Below the pieces are notes generated by a model. It ran no database searches. It saw nothing but the letters and a program-made list of their open reading frames with translations, and was not told the origin of the DNA. A stretch of 64,000 bases of DNA from assembly GCF_900103125.1 (NCBI RefSeq), contig NZ_FNJV01000003.1, positions 186,001-250,000 on the forward strand. Direction: 5' to 3'. Of this stretch, positions 33,456 through 42,655 are shown in pieces. The position numbers and the translations under genes were made by a program. Positions within the stretch are counted from its first letter, which is position 1; each line of letters starts with the position of its first letter. The stretch comes from Mucilaginibacter sp. OK268 (GTDB taxonomy: Bacteria; Bacteroidota; Bacteroidia; Sphingobacteriales; Sphingobacteriaceae).

Positions 33456-34634
33456 ATGCTGGAACAAATGCTTCAATCTGGCGACTATGCCGCTGCCCTG
33501 GAATCAATAAAAAATGGTGAAAAACGCTCAAAAACGATCTTCGACTTTAATAGATCACAAATTTTCGACAAACTGTTAAGGGATAAACAATTTGAAATAC
33601 TGAACTATTTTGTAAAAGATAAAACCATAGAAACAGACATTTATGAGTACGATAGTTTTGATAAAAGCATCTTTGCAAGTATAATTCGGAATTTATCAGA
33701 CGAAAGCGAATCCAATGATTTCTTCAGGGATTTCATGACCAAATTTGATAATATTAACGATGAAGTTGCGACCAAAACGCTGTTGAGTTATTTTTTTGAA
33801 AATGCCGCAAAATTGGAGCACATCAAAATTTTAATTGAAGCAGGTTGTAGCATCAACTTTAAAAATAACGCGGAAGAAAATTTGCTCCATCAGGTTATTA
33901 ACGCCTATTCAAGGGAACCTGAACTTTCATTAGCTTATTTATCCTTGCTTATTGATGAAGGTCTGGATATCAATGAAGCTAATATTGTCAGAAAAACACC
34001 GTTGATTGCTGCCTTCGAACGCAATAAAAAAGAATATATCGATCTATTACTGCAAAACGGTGCCGATCCTAATCATGTAGACAAAGATGGCAATACCGCT
34101 TTTTTCTATGCCGTGGCCCATCAACTTAATTTAGACTTGTACAACAAACTGCGTGAATATGATAGTCCACAATTTGACTTGTTAAACAGAAATCAGGTAA
34201 GCCTACTGTTTGAATATATGCGGATGATGAACAGTCCATCGGAAAGCATGCTTGAGTTATTATCCAAACTGATCAATGATGGAGCGGATCTGTATCATGA
34301 AAGCTTCTATTATCAAAGTCCTACCATTCCTATTAATCTGATCGCCGAAAAAGACCCCGCCGTTTTACAAACAATTATTGATACCGGGGCCTTAGACATT
34401 AACCGGCAAGATAATGAAGGCAATACCCTGCTACATAAAGTTTGTGCTTATAACGTTAATTACGAGGAGCGAAAGGCCAAAGAAACTTATAGAAAAGTAA
34501 AATTACTGCTTGAAAATGGTGCAGATCCCAGTATAACCAATAACAAAGATCAAAGCGCTTTAATCCTTGCATCTGACGATAACCTGAAGATTAAAACGGT
34601 TGAACTATTGATGAAAAACCAACAGAATGCTTAA
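33456..34634 (+). CDS. Ankyrin-repeat protein (first of pair)
   Basis: 392 residues, no signal peptide. The N-terminal about 110 residues are helical and charged. Degenerate ankyrin repeats follow from about residue 115 (HIKILIEAGCSINFKNNAEENLLHQV, then NRKTPLIA-like unit near 180, KEYIDLLLQNGADPNHVDKDGNTAF) and again at the C terminus (LLLENGADPSITNNKDQSALILA). A protein-protein interaction scaffold; partner unknown. Thirty-seven base pairs before a second ankyrin gene. The tandemly duplicated 67-bp unit just upstream may affect expression. Confidence 0.85.
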   Translation: MLEQMLQSGDYAAALESIKNGEKRSKTIFDFNRSQIFDKLLRDKQFEILNYFVKDKTIETDIYEYDSFDKSIFASIIRNLSDESESNDFFRDFMTKFDNINDEVATKTLLSYFFENAAKLEHIKILIEAGCSINFKNNAEENLLHQVINAYSREPELSLAYLSLLIDEGLDINEANIVRKTPLIAAFERNKKEYIDLLLQNGADPNHVDKDGNTAFFYAVAHQLNLDLYNKLREYDSPQFDLLNRNQVSLLFEYMRMMNSPSESMLELLSKLINDGADLYHESFYYQSPTIPINLIAEKDPAVLQTIIDTGALDINRQDNEGNTLLHKVCAYNVNYEERKAKETYRKVKLLLENGADPSITNNKDQSALILASDDNLKIKTVELLMKNQQNA

Positions 34635-34671
34635 TCGCAAACAATCTTTGAACCATTAAATCTACCTAAAT

Positions 34672-36018
34672 ATGTCCATGTCCTTTATCATAGCCTGCGA
34701 AAGCGGGAAAAGAAAAATTGCCGAACTTTTATTACAGAACAAAGAGGTTGATGTAAAATATACCGACGAAAAAGGCCGTACCGCTTTGCATTATGCAGCA
34801 CATCAGGGTTTTTTGGATCTGGTTAAAATATTAATTGAAGAAGGCGCTGTTCTGGATTATGAAGACCATGCGGGTGAAACACCTTTTTATTTTGCCTTAC
34901 TACAGAAACAAAAACAAACAGCCCTCTATCTTCTGGACAAGGGCGCCAAAACGTCAATTAAAGATTTTAAAGGAAACAGCTTATTACATTTAACAGCCAT
35001 AAACGGGCAAATAGAAATTTTAGAAAGGCTTGTAGAAGTAGATACTGACGTAGATATAGAAAATAACGCCGCCGAAACACCATTATTGGTGGCCGCAGGC
35101 TGGCGTAACAGGGAAATCGTAAAACTGTTATTGAGCAAGGGAGCCAATATAAACACTACTGATAAATTGGGCAATTTGCCATTGCTGTATGCGGCAAAAT
35201 CAAAAAATATACCTATGGTGGAGCTTTTGCTTGATAATGGAGCTAATATTAATCACGTGAACCATGCCGGGGAATCGGCACTTTTAATTAGTTGTTATGA
35301 TAGCAACCGCATGCTCACTAAATTATTGGTAGATAGAGGGGCCGATGTTTTTGTAGCCTCAAAAAATGGGTTATCCCCTATCTGGTATGCTTGCGCAAAC
35401 AACCAAAAAGAGATTGTTGAACTATTTTTGATTAATGGAGTTGATGTAAATTATGCCAAACCACTAAATGATAATACCGATTCCATGTACTCATACCTCG
35501 ATTGGGTTGAAACTGCCAATAACCTGGCCTCGGATAGTAATTTTTCATTAAGCAACACCTACAATTACGGAGGCGAAGCCCTGTTACATGTAGCTGCCAA
35601 AAGCGGACATTTAAGCATGATCAAATTATTATTAGATAAAGGCGCCCAAATCAATGTGCAGGATGAAAGTGGCAACAGCGCCTTGCATTATGCAGCTGCC
35701 AACGGCAAAAAAGACATGGTAAAGTTATTGCTCGAAAACAATGCTGATGCTTCTATCGTAAATACTAAAGAGCAAAAAGCAATTGATTATTCGAATATTA
35801 AAGGCTATAATGAAATCACAGAGCTTCTTTTAAAGAGTAGTCCGGCCAATGGTACAAATCCAGGTTTCGTTAAAGCACAAGAACCGGTTTTAACAACTCC
35901 TAAAAATGATATGGCGGGCAAGAAACAAGCCCTCTTAGATCTAAAAGAGTTATTAGATGCAGGTATTCTTTCGCAGGAAGAATTTGACGGTGAGAAGGCT
36001 AAAATATTAAAGGGATAA
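34672..36018 (+). CDS. Ankyrin-repeat protein with C-terminal SHOCT-like motif
   Basis: 448 residues. At least nine ankyrin repeats from residue 1 to about 385 (e.g. DEKGRTALHYAAHQGFLDLV, LLLSKGANINTTDKLGNLPL, LLLDKGAQINVQDESGNSAL), interrupted near 255-300 by a Ser/Asn/Tyr-rich non-repeat stretch. The C terminus (KKQALLDLKELLDAGILSQE then EFDGEKAKILKG) is a typical SHOCT short helical motif, often used for oligomerisation. No signal peptide, so likely cytosolic. Same operon as the preceding ankyrin gene; followed by a bidirectional terminator at 36047. Confidence 0.9.
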   Translation: MSMSFIIACESGKRKIAELLLQNKEVDVKYTDEKGRTALHYAAHQGFLDLVKILIEEGAVLDYEDHAGETPFYFALLQKQKQTALYLLDKGAKTSIKDFKGNSLLHLTAINGQIEILERLVEVDTDVDIENNAAETPLLVAAGWRNREIVKLLLSKGANINTTDKLGNLPLLYAAKSKNIPMVELLLDNGANINHVNHAGESALLISCYDSNRMLTKLLVDRGADVFVASKNGLSPIWYACANNQKEIVELFLINGVDVNYAKPLNDNTDSMYSYLDWVETANNLASDSNFSLSNTYNYGGEALLHVAAKSGHLSMIKLLLDKGAQINVQDESGNSALHYAAANGKKDMVKLLLENNADASIVNTKEQKAIDYSNIKGYNEITELLLKSSPANGTNPGFVKAQEPVLTTPKNDMAGKKQALLDLKELLDAGILSQEEFDGEKAKILKG

Positions 36019-36046
36019 TATCTATATATTTAGATTTTCAACAAAC

Positions 36047-36079
36047 AGAAAAGCCGGGCAATACCCGGCTTTTCTGTTA
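36047..36079. terminator. Bidirectional hairpin terminator
   Basis: AACAGAAAAGCCGGG / CCCGGCTTTTCTGTT with a 4-nt loop, between the convergent ankyrin and E2 genes. The stem is flanked by A and T runs and could serve both. Confidence 0.88.
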
Positions 36080-36094
36080 TTTATATAAGTTTAA

Positions 36095-37582
36095 TTATAT
36101 CGCTCTGTTCGGATCCCATTGCTCCAGGTAATCGGCAACACGGCGTACAAATGATCCACCTAAAGCACCATCAACCACACGGTGGTCATAGGACAATGAC
36201 AGGAACATCATGTGACGGATAGCGATCATATCACCTTCCTTTGTTTCGATAACCGCTGGCTTTTTCCTGATAGCGCCTACAGCCAGTATAGCTACCTGTG
36301 GCTGATTAATAATAGGCGTACCCATTACGTTACCAAATGAACCTACGTTAGTAATGGTAAAAGTACCATCTTTTACATCATCGGGTTGCAACTTGCCAAT
36401 GCGGGCCCTGTTGGCCAGGTCATTCACTGCTTTGGTAATGCCCAATAAGTTTAGCTCGTCGGCTTTTTTAATTACAGGTACTATAAGGTTACCACTTGGT
36501 AAAGCTGTAGCCATACTAATATTAATAGCCGCCTTTTTAATGATCTGGGTACCATTTACGGTAATATTGATCATTGGGTAATCTTTGATAGCCTTTACAA
36601 CAGCCTCGATAAAAATAGGTGTAAAAGTTATTTTTTCGCCTTCGCGTTTTTCAAAGCTACTCTTAACCTTCTCACGCCATAATACCAGATTGGTTACATC
36701 GGCCTCAACAAACGAAGTAACATGTGGCGAGGTTTGCTTGCTCATGACCATATGATCGGCAATTAAACGGCGCATCCTGTCCATTTCAATAACCTCATCT
36801 GCACCAGACACTGAAGTGGCCAACTTTTGCGGCTCCCCAGCTTTAGCTGGTTCAGCAGCAGATGTTCCAGTTACAACTGGAGGAGGTGTATAAGTACCCG
36901 CAGAAGCTGCTACAGGAGCATTAAATGATACCGGAGCTTGTTCTTGTATCGGCTCTTCTACTTTTTGAGCAATAGATGGCTTCTGCTTATGTTGCAGATA
37001 GCTTAAAAGGTCATCTTTGGTTAAGCGTCCATCAGAACCACTTCCAGGAATCTTGTCCAGTTCGTCGGTACTGATCCCCTCCTGACCGGCTATATTTCGT
37101 ACTAATGGAGAGTAAAAACGCCCTTCACTTTTAAATACAGGGGCCTCGGCAGAAATATTCTTTTTCTCCAGTTGATCCAGGCCTGGTATGGCTAAGGATT
37201 CAGGCGAAACAGATGATTCTTCATTTTGCACTGTTTTTGCAACAGGATCTGGTGTTGGTATATGTGCCGATTCTTCGGGTGTTTTTTGTTCTTCTACAGG
37301 TTGTACAGCTGCTGGCGTTTCAGCTTCGTTTGCATCAGGCTCACCGGTTTCAATAATAGCGATAACCGATCCTACCTGAACAACATCGTTCTCTTTGTAA
37401 AGTTGCTCAAGGAGTTTACCAGCCACGGGAGACGGAACATCAGAATCAACTTTATCTGTTGCTATCTCCATTACTGCTTCATCTGCGTCTATATGATCTC
37501 CTGGATTTTTTGTCCATTTAATTATAGTTGCTTCTGCAACACTCTCACCCATTTTTGGCAATAATAGTTGGTATTTGGCCAT
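36095..37582 (-). CDS. 2-oxo acid dehydrogenase complex E2 (dihydrolipoyl acyltransferase)
   Basis: Core acyltransferase of a pyruvate, branched-chain or oxoglutarate dehydrogenase complex. One lipoyl domain (1-77) with the lipoyl-lysine at K44 (EIATDKVDSDVPSP). An Ala/Pro/Glu-rich linker precedes a peripheral-subunit-binding domain (about 158-198, SPLVRNIAGQEGISTDEL ... GSGSDGRLTKDDLLSYL). The catalytic domain ends with SYDHRVVDGALGG (active-site His). 495 residues. E1 and E3 are not adjacent, so the substrate class is undecided; the pattern fits the branched-chain/pyruvate type. A TAATTTTG -7 box is on the minus strand at 37612-37605. Confidence 0.92.
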   Translation of the reverse strand: MAKYQLLLPKMGESVAEATIIKWTKNPGDHIDADEAVMEIATDKVDSDVPSPVAGKLLEQLYKENDVVQVGSVIAIIETGEPDANEAETPAAVQPVEEQKTPEESAHIPTPDPVAKTVQNEESSVSPESLAIPGLDQLEKKNISAEAPVFKSEGRFYSPLVRNIAGQEGISTDELDKIPGSGSDGRLTKDDLLSYLQHKQKPSIAQKVEEPIQEQAPVSFNAPVAASAGTYTPPPVVTGTSAAEPAKAGEPQKLATSVSGADEVIEMDRMRRLIADHMVMSKQTSPHVTSFVEADVTNLVLWREKVKSSFEKREGEKITFTPIFIEAVVKAIKDYPMINITVNGTQIIKKAAINISMATALPSGNLIVPVIKKADELNLLGITKAVNDLANRARIGKLQPDDVKDGTFTITNVGSFGNVMGTPIINQPQVAILAVGAIRKKPAVIETKEGDMIAIRHMMFLSLSYDHRVVDGALGGSFVRRVADYLEQWDPNRAI

Positions 37583-37604
37583 TCTAAAATTATAGTTTCT
37601 CTCC

Positions 37605-37612
37605 CAAAATTA
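37605..37612 (-). promoter_or_regulatory. -7 promoter element of the E2 gene
   Basis: Minus-strand TAATTTTG, an exact TAnnTTTG match 23-30 bp upstream of the ATG at 37582. The -33 element is not resolved. Confidence 0.5.
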
Positions 37613-37637
37613 GGAATTTCGATCAGTACTTTACAAT

Positions 37638-38873
37638 TTATGTGAGTAAAGTATTCAACATTGATAACGCAGTTACCGCGCTCCTTTCAATGTTTTGACG
37701 ACGTTTATTACCGAATGTGTATTTCTTTATTAACATTTTTTGATTGCCGGCAACCGCAATCCACACAGTACCAACAGGTTTAGTTTCAGTACCTCCATCG
37801 GGGCCGGCAATACCTGTGATCGCGATAGCAAAATCCGATTTGAAATTTTTCAGAGCACCCTCCACCATTTCTTTTACGGTTTGTTCACTTACAGCGCCAA
37901 AATTCACCAGAGTTTCATGTTTTACTCCCAAAACACTCTCTTTTAGCTCGTAAGCATAAGTCACCCCACCACCTAAAAACACCAACGAAGAACCGGGATG
38001 CTGAGTAAATAAATGTGATAAATAACCACCTGTGCAGCTTTCGGCGACAGATAAGGTAAGTCCCTGGACTTCCATTTTATCTAATATTGCTTTTTCAAGA
38101 GCTATATCCTCATCTATTACAAAAGCCGCACCTATACGTTCAATTATCCTTTTGGCAAATTGGTCTACCTGTTCCTGTAAACCTGTTTCATGTTCACCAA
38201 ACGCGCTTAGACGTAAACGTACCATACCTAATTTAGGCAGATAAGCCAGCTTGATGTGCGCGGGAAGATCATTTTCAATATCCGCTATACGCTCGGCTAA
38301 AAAAGATTCACCTTCGCCTACGGTCAAAATGGTTTTATGAATAATAACAGGCAGTTTAAATAACTCTTTTATCTGAGGCAACACCCGCTCTGTCATCATA
38401 TACATCATCTCGAAAGGCACTCCCGGCATAGATATATAGGTAACTTTATTTTCATAAAACCACATGCCTGGCGCCGTGCCGTTTTGATTAAAGATCACCT
38501 TGCAATTAGCCGGAACATATGCCTGTAAGCGGTTCACCTCCAATAACGGGCGATTGTAACGAGCAAAAATATCCTTTACATGCTCCAATGTTTCCGGATC
38601 CTCCACCAGTTCAACATTAAAATATTCTGCTAATGTTCTTTTAGTGATGTCATCCTTGGTTGGCCCCAGTCCCCCGGTTATAAAAACAATATCTACCCGA
38701 TTGGCGGCCTCAGCCAAAGCTTTCAGGATGTGTTCACGATCATCAGATACTGAAGATATTTGTTTTACACGTATGCCAATTTGGTTTAGTTCGGTGGCCA
38801 TCCAGGCCGAATTTGTATCTACAATTTGACCTATAAGTATTTCGTCGCCTATAGTAATAATTTCTGCCAGCAT
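37638..38873 (-). CDS. cinA: CinA family protein (nicotinamide-nucleotide amidase / competence-damage inducible)
   Basis: Two-domain enzyme of 411 residues. The N-terminal COG1058/MoCF-like domain (1-170; AEIITIGDEILIGQIVDTNSAW, FITGGLGPTKDDITK) is linked to ADP-ribose or FAD pyrophosphatase activity in some homologues. The C-terminal PncC domain (about 250-411; SVAESCTGGYLSHLFTQHPGSS, AITGIAGPDGGTETKPVGTVWIA) deamidates nicotinamide mononucleotide in NAD recycling. It begins 5 bp after the lptD stop, so the two share a transcript. Confidence 0.93.
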   Translation of the reverse strand: MLAEIITIGDEILIGQIVDTNSAWMATELNQIGIRVKQISSVSDDREHILKALAEAANRVDIVFITGGLGPTKDDITKRTLAEYFNVELVEDPETLEHVKDIFARYNRPLLEVNRLQAYVPANCKVIFNQNGTAPGMWFYENKVTYISMPGVPFEMMYMMTERVLPQIKELFKLPVIIHKTILTVGEGESFLAERIADIENDLPAHIKLAYLPKLGMVRLRLSAFGEHETGLQEQVDQFAKRIIERIGAAFVIDEDIALEKAILDKMEVQGLTLSVAESCTGGYLSHLFTQHPGSSLVFLGGGVTYAYELKESVLGVKHETLVNFGAVSEQTVKEMVEGALKNFKSDFAIAITGIAGPDGGTETKPVGTVWIAVAGNQKMLIKKYTFGNKRRQNIERSAVTALSMLNTLLT

Positions 38874-38878
38874 TTCAA

Positions 38879-41599
38879 TTAGTAAAAAGTTCCACTGTTG
38901 GTATAATCATTTCGCTTGCTCAGTTTCAGATCCTGCAATATAGTTGATTTTACCTTCAACGTAACATTATATGACTTCAAATAGCCAAAAGGAATCCATT
39001 GAACAGAAAGATCCCAGCAGTGCAGGTCGCGGTAAATCGAAAATGATGTAGCGCTGCCCAATTTCCCTGCTTTGATGTCATAATTGGTTGAATATTGCAC
39101 TTTCCATTTAGGCGAAACATTCACATCACCACTTATCTGAACCGTGTTGCTCGTTGTAACCGTGTTTAGTGAATTGGTGTAACTGTAACTATAGTTAAAA
39201 TTAATATTCCATGGTACATTAAAATCAACATAAGCATTCGGATCGCTGTTCACCAAAGCTAAACGCTGGGATTGGGTTGGTGTAAGATTAGCCAAACCGT
39301 TTACCGCGCCCGGGGTACCGCGTGCAGCAGCTTTTGTTGAGTTTAAACTGCCGCTCATAGATATACCTACGTTTGACAATTGCGGAAACTTGCCATCTTG
39401 CCAGGTGTAGCGGTTTATCGGAACCGCATATCGCTTGATAACGTTGTTTTCTATAGAATCACGGATAGATGTAACATACGGGTTAAAGCTGCCCTGGAAA
39501 CTAATGCTGAGTTTTTGATTAAAAATAGCAGTATGCCCCGAAAACGTAATAGGCGAAAGCTTCATCGAATCGGCTGCGAAATTGTAAAAGGTTGAAAATG
39601 ACAAACCTTGCAAAATAGTTATCTTTCGATCTGTGCCGGATGTATCTGTACTCTTCGCCTTTACTTTGGCTTCAATAGTGTTATCTAAGCTAAAATTAAG
39701 ACCCGCTTGTTTGCCAGGTGAAGGCCCGCCATAAACAGCGCCATCAAAAATAGAATATTTCTGTGAAGCATAAGGATAGGGTATAGTCGCACTACTTACC
39801 GCTGTTTTATAATATCCAAAACTTGGATCAGAAAAGTCAGGGCGGTAACCAAAGCTGATAGCAGGTGTCATTACGTGCCTGATAGCCTTTAAATTTCCAT
39901 GTTTAAAATTGATCTGTCCGTACAATTTGGTAGACAAACCGGTACTTACACTGTATTCACCAGAGCGTTTAAAACCGGCTACAGTATCGGTGATCAATTG
40001 ATCAGAATTACTGATACTTCCGCGTTCAAACCTTTTAGTTATACTTTGAAAATACCAACGCTCGGTATAGTTAATGCTGCTATTAAACTGAAAGTATTTC
40101 AACACGTTGAGGCCTAAGCTCACTGGTATCTGATGCTGAAAACCGTTTTGTAAGCGTTTTGACAGGGTTTCGCTTTTAAAGAGTTCAGCCTCCGGGATAT
40201 TATTTACCTTATTGGTGGCCGTCATGTTATAGCTTACGGTAATTTTCTGATACCATTTTTGCTCGCCAACCCTATCTTTGGAATCAAAGGGGTTTATAGA
40301 CGACATACCGAAGGCCACAGTAGGCAGCTCCAGCGTAATGGTTTTTGTGTCTATCTGCTGGCTATGGGACAAACCTACACTTAAATTGAATGGTGTGCCG
40401 GCCCAGGTTTTGCCGTAGGATATACTTGAACGTAAACTACTTGTAGCAATAGTATTTACATTGGTAGTTCCCCTTGTATTTCTGAAAAATCCAGAGGTAC
40501 CCGCATTTACCGACGCGCTGAAAGTAGAACCAGGGTTAGCGTTGGGATCCTGAGAGTGTGTCCAGTCAATATGGACGTCTTTTGTGGATGGATCACCGGG
40601 TAAGCCATAGTTATGCGATCCAAAACTTAAGGCAAGATTACCGGTATATTTATATCGTTTTAAATAACGCATAACACTATTTAACTCATACGATCCTTTG
40701 GAATACACGGTAGCTGTTGTGGTTAGATCTATATAATCATTAAACCCTAAATAATATCCAAAGTTGGAGAGTTTAAATCCAAGCTGTTGATCCTCGCCAA
40801 AAGTAGGTAGTATAACGCCGGATGTTCGTTGGTTGGGTTTCGGAAAAAAGCCAAACGGAATAGCTAATGGTAAAGGTATTCCCTCGATCTCAAGATATGC
40901 CGGACCGGAAATTATCCTGTTTTTTTCGCCAATACCGCGGGTTATCACAATACCAAAGTGGGTTTCGGGGTATGGCAGATCGCAGGTACTGAATATAACG
41001 TTACGATAGGCTACTTCGGTTTCATTCAGTTTTTTTGCCTGTCCGCCTGATATAAAATTACCATCCTGCTCAGATGCCGGGTTATACAATTTCCCCTTCT
41101 TTGTTTCATAGTTAAACAACAGTGAGTCTGAGGATACCGGTTTTTCGCTTTTTTGTTTAGATATAGGTCGGCCTATATAGCGGTGCGTTCGCGGATCAAT
41201 ACTTCCACGGGCGAATATGACGTGATTTTTTTGGTCAACCCGGATAAAATCGGCATCGAGTTCAAAATCTTCATAAGTAACACGGGCACGGCCATATAAA
41301 TATAAAATATCATGTTCGTTATCTACATGGGTAGAATCTTCAGCAACAGCCTTTACTTCAGACTGTATATCACCTTTCTTTTGAGTGGTATCAGTTTTGG
41401 CAGCGGTGTTTTTGGCTGATGAGCTACGTGTGTTTTTTTTACCTTTAAGCAGTTTCTTGTCCTTAATGGTATCCAGTTTTATAATAGTATCTCTAACAGG
41501 TTTGCTGCTATAGCCTTTATATGTATTTTTGCTTTCGGCAGAAAACACATTCACCGTTAAAATAATTGCAAACAGAAAAAAGAAGGTTGTGGATTTCAA
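38879..41599 (-). CDS. lptD: LPS-assembly outer-membrane protein LptD-like
   Basis: Outer-membrane beta-barrel that inserts lipopolysaccharide into the outer leaflet. 906 residues. Signal peptide MKSTTFFFLFAIILTVNVFSAE, encoded from a TTG at 41599; no in-frame ATG fits. A Lys/Thr-rich spacer is followed by an OstA-type jellyroll region (about 95-260; YLYGRARVTYEDFELDADFIRVD) and the barrel (TSGVILPTFGEDQQLGF onwards). Two isolated Cys (STCDLPY in the N-terminal part, DLHCWDLS near the C terminus) could form the inter-domain disulfide known in LptD. A minus-strand TATTTTTG box at 41651-41644 is the likely promoter. Confidence 0.9.
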   Translation of the reverse strand: MKSTTFFFLFAIILTVNVFSAESKNTYKGYSSKPVRDTIIKLDTIKDKKLLKGKKNTRSSSAKNTAAKTDTTQKKGDIQSEVKAVAEDSTHVDNEHDILYLYGRARVTYEDFELDADFIRVDQKNHVIFARGSIDPRTHRYIGRPISKQKSEKPVSSDSLLFNYETKKGKLYNPASEQDGNFISGGQAKKLNETEVAYRNVIFSTCDLPYPETHFGIVITRGIGEKNRIISGPAYLEIEGIPLPLAIPFGFFPKPNQRTSGVILPTFGEDQQLGFKLSNFGYYLGFNDYIDLTTTATVYSKGSYELNSVMRYLKRYKYTGNLALSFGSHNYGLPGDPSTKDVHIDWTHSQDPNANPGSTFSASVNAGTSGFFRNTRGTTNVNTIATSSLRSSISYGKTWAGTPFNLSVGLSHSQQIDTKTITLELPTVAFGMSSINPFDSKDRVGEQKWYQKITVSYNMTATNKVNNIPEAELFKSETLSKRLQNGFQHQIPVSLGLNVLKYFQFNSSINYTERWYFQSITKRFERGSISNSDQLITDTVAGFKRSGEYSVSTGLSTKLYGQINFKHGNLKAIRHVMTPAISFGYRPDFSDPSFGYYKTAVSSATIPYPYASQKYSIFDGAVYGGPSPGKQAGLNFSLDNTIEAKVKAKSTDTSGTDRKITILQGLSFSTFYNFAADSMKLSPITFSGHTAIFNQKLSISFQGSFNPYVTSIRDSIENNVIKRYAVPINRYTWQDGKFPQLSNVGISMSGSLNSTKAAARGTPGAVNGLANLTPTQSQRLALVNSDPNAYVDFNVPWNINFNYSYSYTNSLNTVTTSNTVQISGDVNVSPKWKVQYSTNYDIKAGKLGSATSFSIYRDLHCWDLSVQWIPFGYLKSYNVTLKVKSTILQDLKLSKRNDYTNSGTFY

Positions 41600-41615
41600 A
41601 ATTGATTATGAATAG

Positions 41616-41623
41616 TATTTTTG
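41616..41623 (+). promoter_or_regulatory. -7 element for the amidase gene
   Basis: TATTTTTG, exact TAnnTTTG, 29-36 bp before the amidase ATG at 41652. It faces the lptD promoter at 41644-41651, so the two divergent promoters overlap within 36 bp. Confidence 0.6.
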
Positions 41624-41643
41624 CAGATAAAGTTAACAGCGTT

Positions 41644-41651
41644 CAAAAATA
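41644..41651 (-). promoter_or_regulatory. -7 element for lptD
   Basis: Minus-strand TATTTTTG, exact TAnnTTTG, giving a leader of about 38-40 nt to the TTG start at 41599. Confidence 0.55.
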
Positions 41652-42563
41652 ATGAAAAATAGGGCATTGAAAAGATTGATTTATAGTTTCTCGGTATTGC
41701 TAGCATTCCTTTCATATTTTCCGGTCACATCTTATGGTTTTATAAAAAAAGATACGGTTATAAATAACACTGGTTTCAAGATCAAAACTATTATTATTGA
41801 TGCCGGCCACGGAGGTAAACCTTCCAGTAGTGTAGGTCACTTTTCACATGGCGCATCAGGCGAATATTCTACTGAAAGGAATGTAACGCTTGCAATTGCG
41901 TTAAAATTGCAAAAAGCCGTAGAAAAAGATATGTCGGGTGTAAAAGCAGTACTTACACGTAGTAACGAAGATGATGTTTCCTTTGAAAGACGTGCTGAAA
42001 TAGCCAACGAGAATAAAGGAGATGTTTTTATTTCGATACATTGTAATTCTTTATCGGATAGACGCGTAAGCAGAAGAGTAGGCACCAAACATCATAAACC
42101 GGTTTATAAAACAAGTTTAGTTCCCGATCGTTCAGGTAAGGGTGTGTTGTTATTGGTTTATGCATTAAAGCGTACAAGGGAGGCAGAAAATGAGATCAAA
42201 AGGAACCAGGTTGAAGGTGAGTCGGAACTTGATGGAGGAGCTTTAGACCCTAACGACCCAATAACTATTATTTTAACAAACGAGTATAAAAGAAAATTCA
42301 GGCAGCAAAGTATAAATCTGGCTACATTGCTTAACAAAGAGTTTGTTGAAACAGACGGCAGGCCAAGTGAAGGCATAAGAGACCAGAGTATTTATGTATT
42401 ATGTCATAGTTCTATGCCATCTGTTTTGGTAGAAACCGGGTATATTAATAATCCCGATGATGAGGCTTATTTAAATTCAGAGGATGGACAAAATACAATT
42501 GTCAATTCTATTGTACGGGCTTTAACCAATTTTAAAAATGAGGTTGAGCAGGTTTCAAAGTAA
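41652..42563 (+). CDS. N-acetylmuramoyl-L-alanine amidase (Amidase_3)
   Basis: Cleaves the lactyl-amide bond between muramic acid and the peptide stem during cell-wall turnover or division. Zinc-ligand motifs: IIIDAGHGGKPSS (His), STERNVTLAIALKL (Glu), FISIHCNSLSD (His), and the C-terminal catalytic-type Glu in PSVLVETGYINNPDDE. An N-terminal hydrophobic stretch (about 8-28) exports the 303-residue protein. A large insert at about 135-205 (KHHKPVYKTS, LKRTREAENEIKR) lies within the domain, as in AmiC-like regulated forms. 92 bp before mlaD. Confidence 0.92.
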   Translation: MKNRALKRLIYSFSVLLAFLSYFPVTSYGFIKKDTVINNTGFKIKTIIIDAGHGGKPSSSVGHFSHGASGEYSTERNVTLAIALKLQKAVEKDMSGVKAVLTRSNEDDVSFERRAEIANENKGDVFISIHCNSLSDRRVSRRVGTKHHKPVYKTSLVPDRSGKGVLLLVYALKRTREAENEIKRNQVEGESELDGGALDPNDPITIILTNEYKRKFRQQSINLATLLNKEFVETDGRPSEGIRDQSIYVLCHSSMPSVLVETGYINNPDDEAYLNSEDGQNTIVNSIVRALTNFKNEVEQVSK

Positions 42564-42655
42564 TATAAATAGCTTTACCTGTTCTATAAATCAAATAAAA
42601 GTAACATCAACAAATCAAAATAGAAAAACAATTTTAACCCGAAAACCACTACTTA

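Noticed and set aside
37188..37564. Plus-strand frames opposite the E2 linker
   Set aside because: Ser/Gly/Cys-rich translations produced by the Ala/Pro/Glu linker on the other strand.
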